From assembly GCF_041734645.1 (NCBI RefSeq), contig NZ_CP162010.1, positions 310,001 through 374,000 of the forward strand: DNA of 64,000 bases, in the 5' to 3' direction. The translations under genes were made by a program, and so were the position numbers. This DNA comes from Rodentibacter sp901420285 (GTDB lineage Bacteria > Pseudomonadota > Gammaproteobacteria > Enterobacterales > Pasteurellaceae). The notes below the pieces were generated by a model. That model saw nothing but the letters and a program-made list of their open reading frames with translations, made no database searches and had not been told where the DNA came from. Of this stretch, positions 6,786 through 15,893 are shown piece after piece (the stretch's first letter is position 1; the number at the start of each line of letters is the position of its first letter).

Positions 6786-9566
6786 ATGATGCCCTTTGCC
6801 CTTGGTCAGCGTTGGTTGAGCGAAACTGAAAATAATCTTGGATTAGGCGTAGTCACCGCATTTGATGCGCGCACTGTAACGCTCCATTTTTCTGCATCGG
6901 ATGAAACGCGAATTTATTCTGTCGCCCAAGCGCCGCTTATGCGCATTCAATTTAACAAGGGCGAACTTCTTAGCCATAAAGAAGGTTGGCAAGGCAATGT
7001 TGAGGATATTCAACACCTAAACGGGCTGAATTTCTATTTAGTGAAAAATTCACAGGGTGAACGGGTGATTGTGCAAGAAAGCGATATTTCACCGCTTATT
7101 TCGTTCAGTTCTGCAAAAGATCGTCTCTTTTCGGCGCAACTTGACCGCAGCCATCATTTCGCCTTACGTTATCGCACCTTGCAACATCAACGGGCACAAT
7201 TCAAATCGTCGTTACGCGGGCTGCGTGGCGTTCGCGCGGGGCTGATTCCGCACCAATTACATATCGCCGCCGAAGTAGGCAATCGCGTGAATCCGCGTGT
7301 GCTATTGGCGGACGAAGTGGGATTAGGAAAAACCATTGAAGCAGGCATGATTTTGCAAAATCAGTTATTTGCCGAAAAAGTGCGGCGCGTGTTGATTTTG
7401 GTACCGGAAACCTTGCAACATCAATGGCTGGTGGAAATGTTGCGGCGTTTCAATTTGCATTTTTCCTTATTCGACGAAGAACGTTGCGCCGATTTTGCTG
7501 CCGGCGGTGAGAATCCGTTCGCCTCGGAGGCGCTGATTATTTGCGCGTTGGATTGGTTGGCTGATTCGCCTCAACGCGTTGAACAGGCACTTGCCGCCGG
7601 TTTCGATTGTTTAATTGTGGACGAAGCGCATCATTTGGTTTGGCACGAAGAAGAGCCAAGTCCCGCCTATTTATTGGTGGAGCGACTCGCTCAAGCTACG
7701 CCTTCCGTGTTATTGCTCACCGCTACGCCGGAACAACTTGGTCGGCAAAGCCATTTTGCCCGCTTACGACTGCTCGATCCGGAGCGATTCTTTGATTATG
7801 CCGCGTTCCAAAAAGAGCAACAGCACTATCAACCGGTTGCCGATGCGGTGCTATCTTTGCTTGCCGACAATGCACTAAGCGCAGCAGAAAAAAATCATAT
7901 TTTCGATTTATTGGGTGAGCAAGATGCCGCACCGCTATTTCGTGCGATGGCTTCCGATAACGCCGAAGCGCGGCAACGCGCACGCCAAGAATTGATACAA
8001 AATTTAATTGACCGTCACGGCACCAGCCGCGTTTTGTTTCGTAATACGCGCCAAGGCGTGAAGGGTTTTCCGCGTCGTATTTACCATCAAATTACGTTAC
8101 AAGCGGAAAATGAATCCGAAACAGAGGCGGTGAAAACGCAATGGCTGAGAGATTTTCTTATAACCCGGCGCGCTGAAAAAGTATTAGTGATTTGCCAAAG
8201 TGCGCAGACCGCGATGGCGTTGGAGCAAATTTTGCGTGAAAAAGAAGCCATTCGCGCCGCGCTGTTCCATGAAAACATGTCGATTGTCGAACGCGACCGC
8301 GCCGCAGCATATTTTGCCGATACGGAACAGGGGGCACAGGTGTTGCTTAGTTCAAGCATCGGTTCGGAAGGGCGTAACTTCCAGTTTGCCGGTACTTTAG
8401 TCTTATTCGATTTGCCGCAAAATCCCGATTTATTGGAGCAATCTATCGGCCGCTTGGATCGCATCGGGCAGTTGCGCGACGTGCAAATTTACGCGCCCTG
8501 CGTAGCAGATTCGGCGGAGCAAAAACTGGCGCGTTGGTATCACGAGGGCTTGAACGCCTTTGTACAAAGCAGTTCGACGGGCATGGCGTTATTTGAACGT
8601 TTCGCCGATGAACTGGCGAAAGTGCGCTCAATTTCTGAAACGTTTTTTGCGTCGTTGATTAAGCAAACCCAAGAAGCGCGCGAAAAACTTGCACTTGAGT
8701 TAGAAAAAGGCCGCGATCGCTTGTTGGAACTCAATTCTAACGGCGGCGAGCAAGCGCAAGCTCTAGCCGAAGCCATCGCGGCGCAAGATAACGAAAGCGA
8801 ATTGGTGAACTTTACGCTGAATTTATTCGATATTATCGGCGTGGAACAAGAGGATTTGGGCGAGAACAGCATTGTGATTACGCCGACCGGCACCATGCTG
8901 GTGCCGGATTTCCCGGGCTTAAAAGAAGAAGGCGTAACGATAACTTTTGATCGCAATCTTGCGCTTGCGCGCGAAGAACTGGAATTTTTCACTTGGGATC
9001 ATCCGATGATTCGTCAAGGAATCGATTTAATCGCCTCCGGCGACATCGGCAAGGCCGCTGCGGCGCTGCTTATCAACAAACGATTGCCGGCCGGTACATT
9101 GTTATTGGAATTGGTGTATTTGGTGGAAAGTCAGTCGCCGAAAGGGCTGCAACTTAATCGTTTTTTGCCGCCGACGCCGATTCGTTTATTACTTGATAAC
9201 AAAGGCCACGACATTGCTGCCCAAGTGACCTTTGAAACCTTACAAGACAAACTTAAACCGCTCGGACGGGAAGTGGCAAATAAAATGATAAAAATGGCAC
9301 GACCGACATTGGAACGGCTGCTACTCGTCGGAGAGCACCGCATTGAGCCCTTGGCGCAAGCGGTTATCGCCGAGGCGCAACAGCTTGCCGACCAAACTTT
9401 AAGCGCGGAACTTCATCGTCTGCAAGCGTTGCAAGCAGTGAATAAAAATATTCGTCGAACTGAAATTGAGATTTTGAGCGCACAACGCGACCAATCCCTG
9501 CAGGAACTTGCCAAAGCCAATTGGCGATTAGACAGTTTGCGCGTCATCATCACAAACAAGGAATAA
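6786..9566 (+). CDS. rapA: RNA polymerase-associated helicase-like ATPase RapA
   Basis: Swi2/Snf2 ATPase that recycles stalled RNA polymerase, about 926 residues. Visible motifs are I (DEVGLGKTIEAGM), II (DEAH), III (LLTATPEQL), and V/VI (SSIGSEGRNFQF and QSIGRLDRIGQ), preceded by N-terminal Tudor-like domains that bind polymerase. The reading frame is open from 6483, but homologues begin MPFALGQRW, so I place the start at the ATG-ATG at 6786/6789. The 101 upstream codons show no family similarity and overlap the pnuC start region and the promoter. It is followed four bases later by rluA, the same pairing as in E. coli. Confidence 0.92.
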   Translation: MMPFALGQRWLSETENNLGLGVVTAFDARTVTLHFSASDETRIYSVAQAPLMRIQFNKGELLSHKEGWQGNVEDIQHLNGLNFYLVKNSQGERVIVQESDISPLISFSSAKDRLFSAQLDRSHHFALRYRTLQHQRAQFKSSLRGLRGVRAGLIPHQLHIAAEVGNRVNPRVLLADEVGLGKTIEAGMILQNQLFAEKVRRVLILVPETLQHQWLVEMLRRFNLHFSLFDEERCADFAAGGENPFASEALIICALDWLADSPQRVEQALAAGFDCLIVDEAHHLVWHEEEPSPAYLLVERLAQATPSVLLLTATPEQLGRQSHFARLRLLDPERFFDYAAFQKEQQHYQPVADAVLSLLADNALSAAEKNHIFDLLGEQDAAPLFRAMASDNAEARQRARQELIQNLIDRHGTSRVLFRNTRQGVKGFPRRIYHQITLQAENESETEAVKTQWLRDFLITRRAEKVLVICQSAQTAMALEQILREKEAIRAALFHENMSIVERDRAAAYFADTEQGAQVLLSSSIGSEGRNFQFAGTLVLFDLPQNPDLLEQSIGRLDRIGQLRDVQIYAPCVADSAEQKLARWYHEGLNAFVQSSSTGMALFERFADELAKVRSISETFFASLIKQTQEAREKLALELEKGRDRLLELNSNGGEQAQALAEAIAAQDNESELVNFTLNLFDIIGVEQEDLGENSIVITPTGTMLVPDFPGLKEEGVTITFDRNLALAREELEFFTWDHPMIRQGIDLIASGDIGKAAAALLINKRLPAGTLLLELVYLVESQSPKGLQLNRFLPPTPIRLLLDNKGHDIAAQVTFETLQDKLKPLGREVANKMIKMARPTLERLLLVGEHRIEPLAQAVIAEAQQLADQTLSAELHRLQALQAVNKNIRRTEIEILSAQRDQSLQELAKANWRLDSLRVIITNKE

Positions 9567-9570
9567 TCGT

Positions 9571-10230
9571 ATGGCGTTGATTGAATACCATCCGCCGATG
9601 GAACCTTATTTGGACATTATTTATCAAGACAATCATCTTTGCGTGGTGAATAAACCGAGTGGCTTGCTTTCCGTGCCGGGCAACCAACCGCAATATCATG
9701 ACAGCGCGATGAGCCGCGTGAAAGAAAAATTTGGTTTTTGCGAACCGGCGCACCGTCTTGATATGGCGACCAGCGGCATCATTTTATTTGCCTTAAGCAA
9801 GGCTGCAGATAAAGAACTTAAACGCCAATTTCGCGAACGTGAACCGAAAAAATATTATCAAGCTTTGGTATGGGGACAGATTAAAGAAGACCGCGGCGAA
9901 ATCGATTTGCCGATGATTTGCGACTGGGAAAACCGCCCGCGACAGCGCTTGGATTTTGTATTCGGCAAAAGCGCGGTTACTCGATTTGAAGTTTTACAAC
10001 GTTTACCGAATAACAGCACGCATGTAAAACTCACGCCGATTACCGGACGTTCGCACCAGCTTCGATTACATATGTTGGCGCTCGGTCATCCGATTTTAGG
10101 CGATAAATTTTATGCTCATCCGCAGGCAAAAAGCATGGCATCGCGCCTTTGTTTGCACGCGGAACAGCTCACCATTACTCACCCGATTACGGCTGAGCCC
10201 ATGACATTTCGGGCAGAAGCAAATTTTTAA
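9571..10230 (+). CDS. rluA: Dual-specificity rRNA/tRNA pseudouridine synthase RluA
   Basis: Converts U746 of 23S rRNA and U32 of several tRNAs to pseudouridine. It has 219 residues, the size of E. coli RluA, and lacks the S4 domain found in RluC/D. The catalytic aspartate lies in HRLDMATSG; the motif KPSGLLSVPG near residue 30 and the later TGRSHQLRLHM segment are typical. It lies immediately downstream of rapA and is likely cotranscribed with it. An inverted pair of the dispersed repeat follows. Confidence 0.92.
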   Translation: MALIEYHPPMEPYLDIIYQDNHLCVVNKPSGLLSVPGNQPQYHDSAMSRVKEKFGFCEPAHRLDMATSGIILFALSKAADKELKRQFREREPKKYYQALVWGQIKEDRGEIDLPMICDWENRPRQRLDFVFGKSAVTRFEVLQRLPNNSTHVKLTPITGRSHQLRLHMLALGHPILGDKFYAHPQAKSMASRLCLHAEQLTITHPITAEPMTFRAEANF

Positions 10231-10499
10231 AGTAAAAACGCGATATGACGTCGCTGATATACAAGCGTTGCAACGCGCAAACGGACGTTAAAAATAGCAC
10301 CGCATTGGAAGGCGCTCCAATGCGGTGCTATTTGAAGCCATGAATTTCCGCTTGCTGCAAAACCCATTTATCATCTGCACTCATCGACGGTGCTTATCAT
10401 TTGTACTTATCAATGGGGGCCGATTTTCTTTCCTTGCATTCTCCGCCCTACGGTGTCAAACTCCTCGCGATTTTTTTAGATGTTAAGTAACAAAAGAAA
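10231..10499. other. Gap between rluA and rnr
   Basis: Besides the inverted pair at 10296-10329, the gap holds two near-identical 14-base direct repeats, TTATCATCTGCACT (10368-10381) and TTATCATTTGTACT (10394-10407), 26 bases apart. No gene or convincing promoter pair was found here. Confidence 0.5.
10296..10329. repeat. Inverted pair of the dispersed repeat (rluA-rnr gap)
   Basis: AGCACCGCATTGG and CCAATGCGGTGCT face each other, extending to TAGCACCGCATTGGA / TCCAATGCGGTGCTA. Core starts are 22 bases apart. A stem-loop is likely; the downstream T content is weak (ATTTGAAG), so termination after rluA is possible but less certain. Confidence 0.75.
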
Positions 10500-12863
10500 A
10501 TGGCAAAAAAGCAAAAAAATTTAGCATACCAAGATCCGCATTATCAGCAGGAAGTAGAAAAATACGACAATCCGATTCCAAGCCGTGAGTTTATTTTAAA
10601 CGTGATTCGCGAGAATAACGCGCCGATGAATCGGGAAGAAATTTTGACCGCACTTTCGATTCATGACGAAAAACAAATTGAAGGAATACGCCGCCGTTTG
10701 CGCGCGATGGAAAATGACGGGCAACTTGTGTTTACCAAACGCAAACGTTATGCGCTTCCGGAAAAATTGGATTTGCTCAAAGGTACCGTCATCGGCCATC
10801 GCGAGGGCTTTGGCTTTTTGCAGGTGGAAGGGCAAAAAGACGATTTATTTATTCCGAATCATCAAATGCAACGCGTGATGCACGGCGATTTCGTATTGGC
10901 GCAACCGATGGGCTTGGATCGCCGTGGGCGGCGTGAAGTACGTATTGTGCGTGTGCTGGAAAACCGCAAAAAACAAATTGTCGGTCGTTTCTTTTTGGAA
11001 AATGGTTTCGCTTATGTAGTGCCGGATGACAACCGCATTGGGCGCGATATTCTGGTGCCAAATGAGCACCGCAATGGCGCCCGTATGGGACAAGTCGTTG
11101 TAGTGGAATTACAAGAACGCAGCGCCGGCTTTAATCAACCTGTCGGCGCTATCCGTGAGATTCTAGGCGACAATATGGCGAAAGGCATGGAAGTGGAAAT
11201 TGCCTTGCGCAATCATGATATTCCGCACCAATTCCCAAGCGCGGTGGAAAAATACGTGAAAAAATTCAGCGAAGAGGTGCCGGAAGACGCGAAAAAAGGC
11301 CGCGTGGATTTACGCGCTTTGCCGTTGGTCACCATTGATGGCGAAGATGCGCGCGACTTCGACGATGCCGTTTACTGCGAAAAACATGGCAAAGGCTGGA
11401 AACTTTGGGTAGCGATTGCGGATGTGAGTTATTACGTGCGTTTGCGCTCGGCATTGGATACGGAAGCCTATCATCGTGGCAATTCCGTGTATTTCCCGAA
11501 TCGCGTGGTGCCGATGTTGCCGGAGATTTTATCCAACGGCTTGTGTTCCCTTAATCCGCAAGTGGATCGCTTGTGCATGGTGTGCGAAATGCGAATTTCC
11601 GCCAAAGGTAAACTGACGGATTATCGCTTTTATGAAGCCGTGATGAATTCCCATGCGCGGTTAACTTACACAAAAGTGGCGAACATACTGGAAGGTGATG
11701 ACGCATTGCGTGAGCGTTATACCGCCCTTGTGCCGCACTTGGAAGAACTTCATCATTTGTATCAAGCCTTACTCGGTGCGCGCCATCAACGCGGTGCGAT
11801 TGATTTTGAAACCATCGAAACCAAGTTTATTTTCAACGCCATGGGCAGAATCGACCGCATTGAACCCGTGGTGCGCAACGATGCGCATAAAATCATTGAA
11901 GAATGTATGATTTTGGCAAATATTGCGGCGGCGAATTTTATGGAAAAACATAAAGAACCGGCGTTATACCGTATTCACGCCGCGCCGAGCGAAGAAAAAC
12001 TAACATCGTTCCGCAGCTTTTTAAGCGAGCTCGGTTTGACATTAGGCGGCGCGTTAAAGCCAACCACGAAAGATTACGCGGCGCTATTAGAAAAAGTGAA
12101 AGCGCGGCCGGATCACGAATTAATTCAAACCATGTTGCTACGTTCATTGAGCCAAGCGGTGTACAACGCGGATAATATCGGGCATTTCGGTTTGGCGTTG
12201 GAAGAGTACGCCCATTTTACTTCGCCGATTCGCCGTTATCCCGATCTCACGCTGCATCGCGGCATTAAATATTTGCTTGCCAAAGAACAAGGCGCCAAAC
12301 GCAAAACAACCAATAGTGGCGGTTACCATTATTCGGTGGAAGAAATAGATTTACTGGGCGAGCATTGCTCCATGACCGAACGCCGCGCCGACGAAGCCAC
12401 GCGCGAAGTGGCTGATTGGCTGAAGTGTGAATATATGCAGGATCATATCGGCAGCGAATTTAACGGTGTGATTTCTTCCGTAACGAGTTTCGGCTTATTC
12501 GTGCGCTTGGACGATTTATTGATTAGCGGATTGGTGCATATTTCTTCTTTGGAAAACGATTATTACCAATTGGATGCGGCGAAACAGCGCTTAATCGGCG
12601 AAAACAGCGGAATGCAATATCGACTGGGCGATAAGGTGCGTATTCGCGTGGAAGCGGTGCATTTAGCACAAAAAATGGTGGATTTTTCCCTTGTCGGCAG
12701 CGAACGCAAACCTCGCCGAGCAGGCAAAACCGCCAAAACAAAGGCTAAAAAAGTTTTTAAAGAATTACCGCCAAACACCTCGAAACGCGGTAAAAATACC
12801 ACGAAAAAGAAGGCAGCGCCTAAGAAATCCGTGCCTAAGAAATCCGTGCGAAAGCCCGCATGA
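10500..12863 (+). CDS. rnr: Ribonuclease R
   Basis: Processive 3'-5' exoribonuclease of the RNB family that degrades structured RNA, 787 residues. An N-terminal winged-helix region (about 25-85) and cold-shock domains precede the catalytic RNB core, marked by TIDGEDARDFDDAV, where the aspartates coordinate metal. An S1 domain (FNGVISSVTSFGLFVRLDD) follows, and the protein ends in a Lys-rich tail of about 45 residues. The tail DNA contains a 15-base tandem duplication (12819-12848) encoding PKKSV twice. It is followed by rlmB, as in E. coli. Confidence 0.94.
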   Translation: MAKKQKNLAYQDPHYQQEVEKYDNPIPSREFILNVIRENNAPMNREEILTALSIHDEKQIEGIRRRLRAMENDGQLVFTKRKRYALPEKLDLLKGTVIGHREGFGFLQVEGQKDDLFIPNHQMQRVMHGDFVLAQPMGLDRRGRREVRIVRVLENRKKQIVGRFFLENGFAYVVPDDNRIGRDILVPNEHRNGARMGQVVVVELQERSAGFNQPVGAIREILGDNMAKGMEVEIALRNHDIPHQFPSAVEKYVKKFSEEVPEDAKKGRVDLRALPLVTIDGEDARDFDDAVYCEKHGKGWKLWVAIADVSYYVRLRSALDTEAYHRGNSVYFPNRVVPMLPEILSNGLCSLNPQVDRLCMVCEMRISAKGKLTDYRFYEAVMNSHARLTYTKVANILEGDDALRERYTALVPHLEELHHLYQALLGARHQRGAIDFETIETKFIFNAMGRIDRIEPVVRNDAHKIIEECMILANIAAANFMEKHKEPALYRIHAAPSEEKLTSFRSFLSELGLTLGGALKPTTKDYAALLEKVKARPDHELIQTMLLRSLSQAVYNADNIGHFGLALEEYAHFTSPIRRYPDLTLHRGIKYLLAKEQGAKRKTTNSGGYHYSVEEIDLLGEHCSMTERRADEATREVADWLKCEYMQDHIGSEFNGVISSVTSFGLFVRLDDLLISGLVHISSLENDYYQLDAAKQRLIGENSGMQYRLGDKVRIRVEAVHLAQKMVDFSLVGSERKPRRAGKTAKTKAKKVFKELPPNTSKRGKNTTKKKAAPKKSVPKKSVRKPA
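12819..12848 (+). repeat. 15-bp tandem duplication in the rnr basic tail
   Basis: Two perfect copies of CCTAAGAAATCCGTG encode PKKSV-PKKSV in the disordered basic C-terminus of RNase R. Confidence 0.85.
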
Positions 12864-12893
12864 TTAAAGCTTCAGCAAGTGAAAGGGCAAATT

Positions 12894-12905
12894 AGCACCG
12901 CATTG
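12894..12905 (+). repeat. Single dispersed repeat (rnr-rlmB gap)
   Basis: AGCACCGCATTG in its AT-rich setting (AAATTAGCACC), followed by only a vague downstream partner. Confidence 0.75.
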
Positions 12906-12964
12906 AGATGCTTTGCCTCGCCTTGGTGTAGCAGCCGGATAATAAAAAGTAAAAAGAGAATCCT

Positions 12965-13702
12965 ATGTCAGAACAAATCTACGGTATTCACGCCGTCAAC
13001 AGTATTTTAGCCCATGCGCCGGAACGTCTAATTGAAGTTTTCGTGTTAAAGGGGCGTGAAGATAAACGTTTGCAGCCATTGTTAAATCAACTTTACGAGC
13101 TTGGTATCGGTATACAGTTTGTCAATCGCCAAACCTTAGATAAAAAAGCCAACGGTGAAGTGCACCAAGGCGTGATTGCACGCGTGCAGGCGGCGAAAGA
13201 ATTCAATGAAAACGATCTTGACGCGATTTTGGCGAACAAACAAAATCCGTTGTTGTTAGTGTTAGATGGCGTGACGGATCCGCATAATCTTGGCGCTTGT
13301 TTGCGTTCGGCGGATGCCGCCGGTGTGGATGCGGTGATTGTACCGAAAGACAAATCGGCGCAGCTTACTTCAATTGCCCGTAAAGTGGCTTGCGGTGCGG
13401 CAGAAAGCGTGCCGTTAATTCGCGTGACCAATCTTTCGCGTAGCTTGCGTGATTTACAACAAAACTACAATATTTGGGTGGTGGGTACGGCAGGAGAAGC
13501 TGCGGAAACCATTTATCAAACTAAGTTGACCGGCCCGTTAGCGCTTGTGATGGGGGCGGAGGGCGAGGGAATGCGACGTTTAACCCGCGAACACTGCGAT
13601 CAACTTATCAGTATTCCGATGGCCGGTTCTGTATCATCGCTGAATGTTTCGGTGGCTACCGGAGTGTGTTTGTTTGAAATTGTGCGTCAGCGTTTAGGGT
13701 AG
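12965..13702 (+). CDS. rlmB: 23S rRNA Gm2251 2'-O-methyltransferase RlmB
   Basis: SpoU-family knotted methyltransferase that methylates G2251 in the ribosomal P-site loop, 245 residues. An N-terminal L30e-like substrate-binding domain (about 1-75) precedes the catalytic domain, with the family motifs LDGVTDPHNLGACLRSA, LVMGAEGEGM and SIPMAGSVSSLNVSVA. The position after rnr matches the E. coli order. A terminator is not obvious; the gap to rpoH is AT-rich with short palindromes. Confidence 0.93.
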   Translation: MSEQIYGIHAVNSILAHAPERLIEVFVLKGREDKRLQPLLNQLYELGIGIQFVNRQTLDKKANGEVHQGVIARVQAAKEFNENDLDAILANKQNPLLLVLDGVTDPHNLGACLRSADAAGVDAVIVPKDKSAQLTSIARKVACGAAESVPLIRVTNLSRSLRDLQQNYNIWVVGTAGEAAETIYQTKLTGPLALVMGAEGEGMRRLTREHCDQLISIPMAGSVSSLNVSVATGVCLFEIVRQRLG

Positions 13703-13786
13703 TTGTTCTATTTGTAATTAATTATTAAAAATTAATAAAATAATTGAACTTTCAATCGGTAAAACCTGTCTTAGGGCACAAATCGG

Positions 13787-13815
13787 TTCAATAAAATGAC
13801 TTATTGTGCTATAAC
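13787..13815 (+). promoter_or_regulatory. Probable housekeeping promoter of rpoH
   Basis: TTCAAT (13787-13792) and the extended -10 TGCTATAAC (hexamer 13810-13815) are separated by 17 bases, about 43 bases upstream of the rpoH start. Confidence 0.5.
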
Positions 13816-13857
13816 TTGACTCACTAAGCGGTAACAGCTAAAAGAAAGAGGGGAAAA

Positions 13858-14703
13858 ATGGATAAAGAAACACAAATGATGTTGGTTCCTCAAGGCAGTA
13901 TCGAAGGCTATATTCGTGCGGCAAATGAATATCCGATGCTGACCGCCGAGGAAGAAAAAGAATTGGCAGAGCGTTTGTATTATCACGAAGATATTGATGC
14001 TGCGAAAAAATTGGTGTTATCACACCTTCGTTTTGTTATCCACGTAGCGCGCGGTTATTCCGGTTATGGTTTGCCGCAAGCGGATTTGATTCAAGAAGGC
14101 AATATTGGCTTAATGAAGGCGGTGAAACGTTTTAATCCGGAAGTGGGCGTGCGCTTGGTGTCTTTTGCCGTACATTGGATTAAAGCGGAAATTCATGAAT
14201 ATGTGTTGAAAAACTGGCGTATCGTGAAAGTAGCGACGACCAAAGCACAACGCAAATTGTTCTTTAATCTGCGCAAAACCAAACAACGTTTGGGTTGGTT
14301 CAACGAAAACGAAGTGGATATGGTGGCAAACGAATTAGGCGTGTCCAAAGAAGATGTCATCGAAATGGAATCCCGTATGACCGGTGCCGATGTGGGCTTT
14401 GATTTGCCTACGGATGCCGATGCCGAAACCGTTTATTCTCCGGCGCTTTATTTGGAAGATCAAAGTTCGAATTTTGCGGCCGAGTTGGAAAATGAAAATT
14501 TTGAAAATCAAGCGACTGAGCAATTGAGCACCGCATTGAAAGCGCTTGATGCGCGCAGTCAAGATATTATCAAAGCCCGTTGGTTGGACGATGACAAAGC
14601 GACATTGCATGATTTGGCGGCAAAATATAATGTGTCAGCGGAGCGGATTCGTCAGCTTGAAAGTAATGCCTTGAAAAAACTAAAGAGCGCCGTCAGCTTT
14701 TAA
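13858..14703 (+). CDS. rpoH: RNA polymerase heat-shock sigma factor RpoH (sigma-32)
   Basis: Alternative sigma factor for heat-shock promoters, 281 residues. Region 2 is seen in LRFVIHVARGYSGYGL and DLIQEGNIGLMKAV. The RpoH-specific box QRKLFFNLR follows, and the C-terminal helix-turn-helix (ISAERIRQLE-type, here VSAERIRQLESNALKKLK) ends the protein. A strong ribosome site (AGAGGGG) precedes ATG. One dispersed repeat core lies in frame at 14528-14537 (encoding S-T-A-L). Temperature control by mRNA folding, known in E. coli, was not assessed. Confidence 0.95.
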   Translation: MDKETQMMLVPQGSIEGYIRAANEYPMLTAEEEKELAERLYYHEDIDAAKKLVLSHLRFVIHVARGYSGYGLPQADLIQEGNIGLMKAVKRFNPEVGVRLVSFAVHWIKAEIHEYVLKNWRIVKVATTKAQRKLFFNLRKTKQRLGWFNENEVDMVANELGVSKEDVIEMESRMTGADVGFDLPTDADAETVYSPALYLEDQSSNFAAELENENFENQATEQLSTALKALDARSQDIIKARWLDDDKATLHDLAAKYNVSAERIRQLESNALKKLKSAVSF

Positions 14704-14710
14704 AAAGCAA

Positions 14711-14737
14711 AAACCTGCCGAAATGGCAGGTTTTTTT
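14711..14737 (+). terminator. rpoH terminator
   Basis: AAACCTGCC-GAAAT-GGCAGGTTT followed by a T run, eight bases after the rpoH stop. Confidence 0.92.
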
Positions 14738-14773
14738 GTTTCTGAATATTGACGCCAAGTGACCGTGCGATTG

Positions 14774-14785
14774 AGCACCGCATTG
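14774..14785 (+). repeat. Single dispersed repeat (rpoH-plsY gap)
   Basis: AGCACCGCATTG, followed by GAAA, between two convergent genes. Confidence 0.75.
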
Positions 14786-14795
14786 GAAACCCTGT

Positions 14796-15395
14796 TTAGT
14801 TTTTTTTAAATTTCGACCACATTTTGTCTTCCTGCCCGCGCCATAAACGTTGAATGTTGTCATGATGGCGATAAATCAACAGGCAACTGACCAACGCTAC
14901 CGGAAAAGTAAATTCCGGTTTAAACCACCACACATAAAACGGTACAAGTAATGCGGTGACGACGGCGCTTAAGGAAGAATAGCCGCTTATCAAAAATACT
15001 GTGAGCCAAGTACCGAAAGTAGAACCGGCAACTGCCCAAGCGATTGGGGCGATGGCGCCGAATGCGGTGGCTACGCCTTTGCCGCCTTTAAATTGAAAGA
15101 AAATCGGGAAAATGTGCCCCAGACAAGCCCCGAGCGCCACCATGCCCAGTTCGAACTGGCTTAAACCAAGATAGTAGCCCGCCCATACCGGTAGCATACC
15201 TTTTAAAATATCGAACACTAATACACCGAGTGCCGCCCAACGACCGCCGAGGCGTAATACGTTCGTCGCGCCCGGGTTGTGCGAGCCGTTTTGGCGCGGA
15301 TCCGGCAAGCCCGCCATTTTGCAAATTAAAATCGCGCTGGAAACGGAGCCTAAAAGATAGGCAAAAATCATATAAAAAACGGCAAAAAGGCTCAT
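14796..15395 (-). CDS. plsY: Acyl-phosphate:glycerol-3-phosphate acyltransferase PlsY
   Basis: Polytopic membrane enzyme that acylates glycerol-3-phosphate from acyl-phosphate, the first step of phospholipid synthesis. It has 199 residues with about five spans. The loop motifs GSHNPGATNVLR and FKGGKGVATAFG are the glycerol-phosphate and acyl-phosphate sites. The third residue of the first motif is His where Gly is more usual, a minor variation. It is divergent from folB, the arrangement seen in many gammaproteobacteria. Confidence 0.94.
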   Translation of the reverse strand: MSLFAVFYMIFAYLLGSVSSAILICKMAGLPDPRQNGSHNPGATNVLRLGGRWAALGVLVFDILKGMLPVWAGYYLGLSQFELGMVALGACLGHIFPIFFQFKGGKGVATAFGAIAPIAWAVAGSTFGTWLTVFLISGYSSLSAVVTALLVPFYVWWFKPEFTFPVALVSCLLIYRHHDNIQRLWRGQEDKMWSKFKKN

Positions 15396-15477
15396 TTTGT
15401 ACCTCGAAATGCTAAAAATCGTTCGGTATTTTACCTAAACTTGGTAGCATACCCTAACAATTTTGGAGGAATTTACC

Positions 15478-15834
15478 GTGGATCGTGTTTTTATCGAAGA
15501 ATTAAGCGTGTTCGCTCAAATCGGCGTATATGATTGGGAGCAACAAATTAAACAAAAACTCGTGTTCGACATCGAAATGGCTTGGGATTGCAGGAAAGCC
15601 GCACAAACTGATGACGTGCAATATTGCTTAAATTATGCGGAAGTAAGCCAATTTGTGCTGGATTACGTGCAGTCGAAGCCGTTTTTATTGGTGGAGCGGG
15701 TCGCTTACGAGGTGGCGGAAAAGTTGCACACGCGTTTTGGCGTTCAATGGTTACGCCTGAAACTTAGCAAACCCAATGCGGTGCCGCAAGCGAAGTCCGT
15801 TGGCGTGGTGGTGGAAAAAGGTTCGTTGGAATGA
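15478..15834 (+). CDS. folB: Dihydroneopterin aldolase FolB
   Basis: Folate biosynthesis enzyme that cleaves 7,8-dihydroneopterin, 118 residues. The N-terminus DRVFIEELSVFAQIGVYDWE and the late KLSKPNAVPQAKSVGV segment, with the catalytic Lys, match the family. I start at GTG 15478 because the in-frame TTG at 15463 is part of the ribosome binding site (GGAGGAA), which lies correctly for the GTG. The gene contains a dispersed repeat core at 15775-15784, encoding N-A-V-P. It shares a bidirectional terminator with glmU. Confidence 0.93.
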   Translation: MDRVFIEELSVFAQIGVYDWEQQIKQKLVFDIEMAWDCRKAAQTDDVQYCLNYAEVSQFVLDYVQSKPFLLVERVAYEVAEKLHTRFGVQWLRLKLSKPNAVPQAKSVGVVVEKGSLE

Positions 15835-15861
15835 TTCGGCGAAAATTAATTACACTTAACA

Positions 15862-15886
15862 AAAATCCCGCATCAGGCGGGATTTT
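15862..15886. terminator. Bidirectional terminator between folB and glmU
   Basis: AAAATCCCGC-ATCA-GGCGGGATTTT, with A and T tails on both sides, serves the two convergent genes. Confidence 0.88.
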
Positions 15887-15893
15887 GTATGTG

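Noticed and set aside
15463..15477. TTG start for folB
   Set aside because: TTGGAGGAA is the ribosome binding site for the GTG at 15478.
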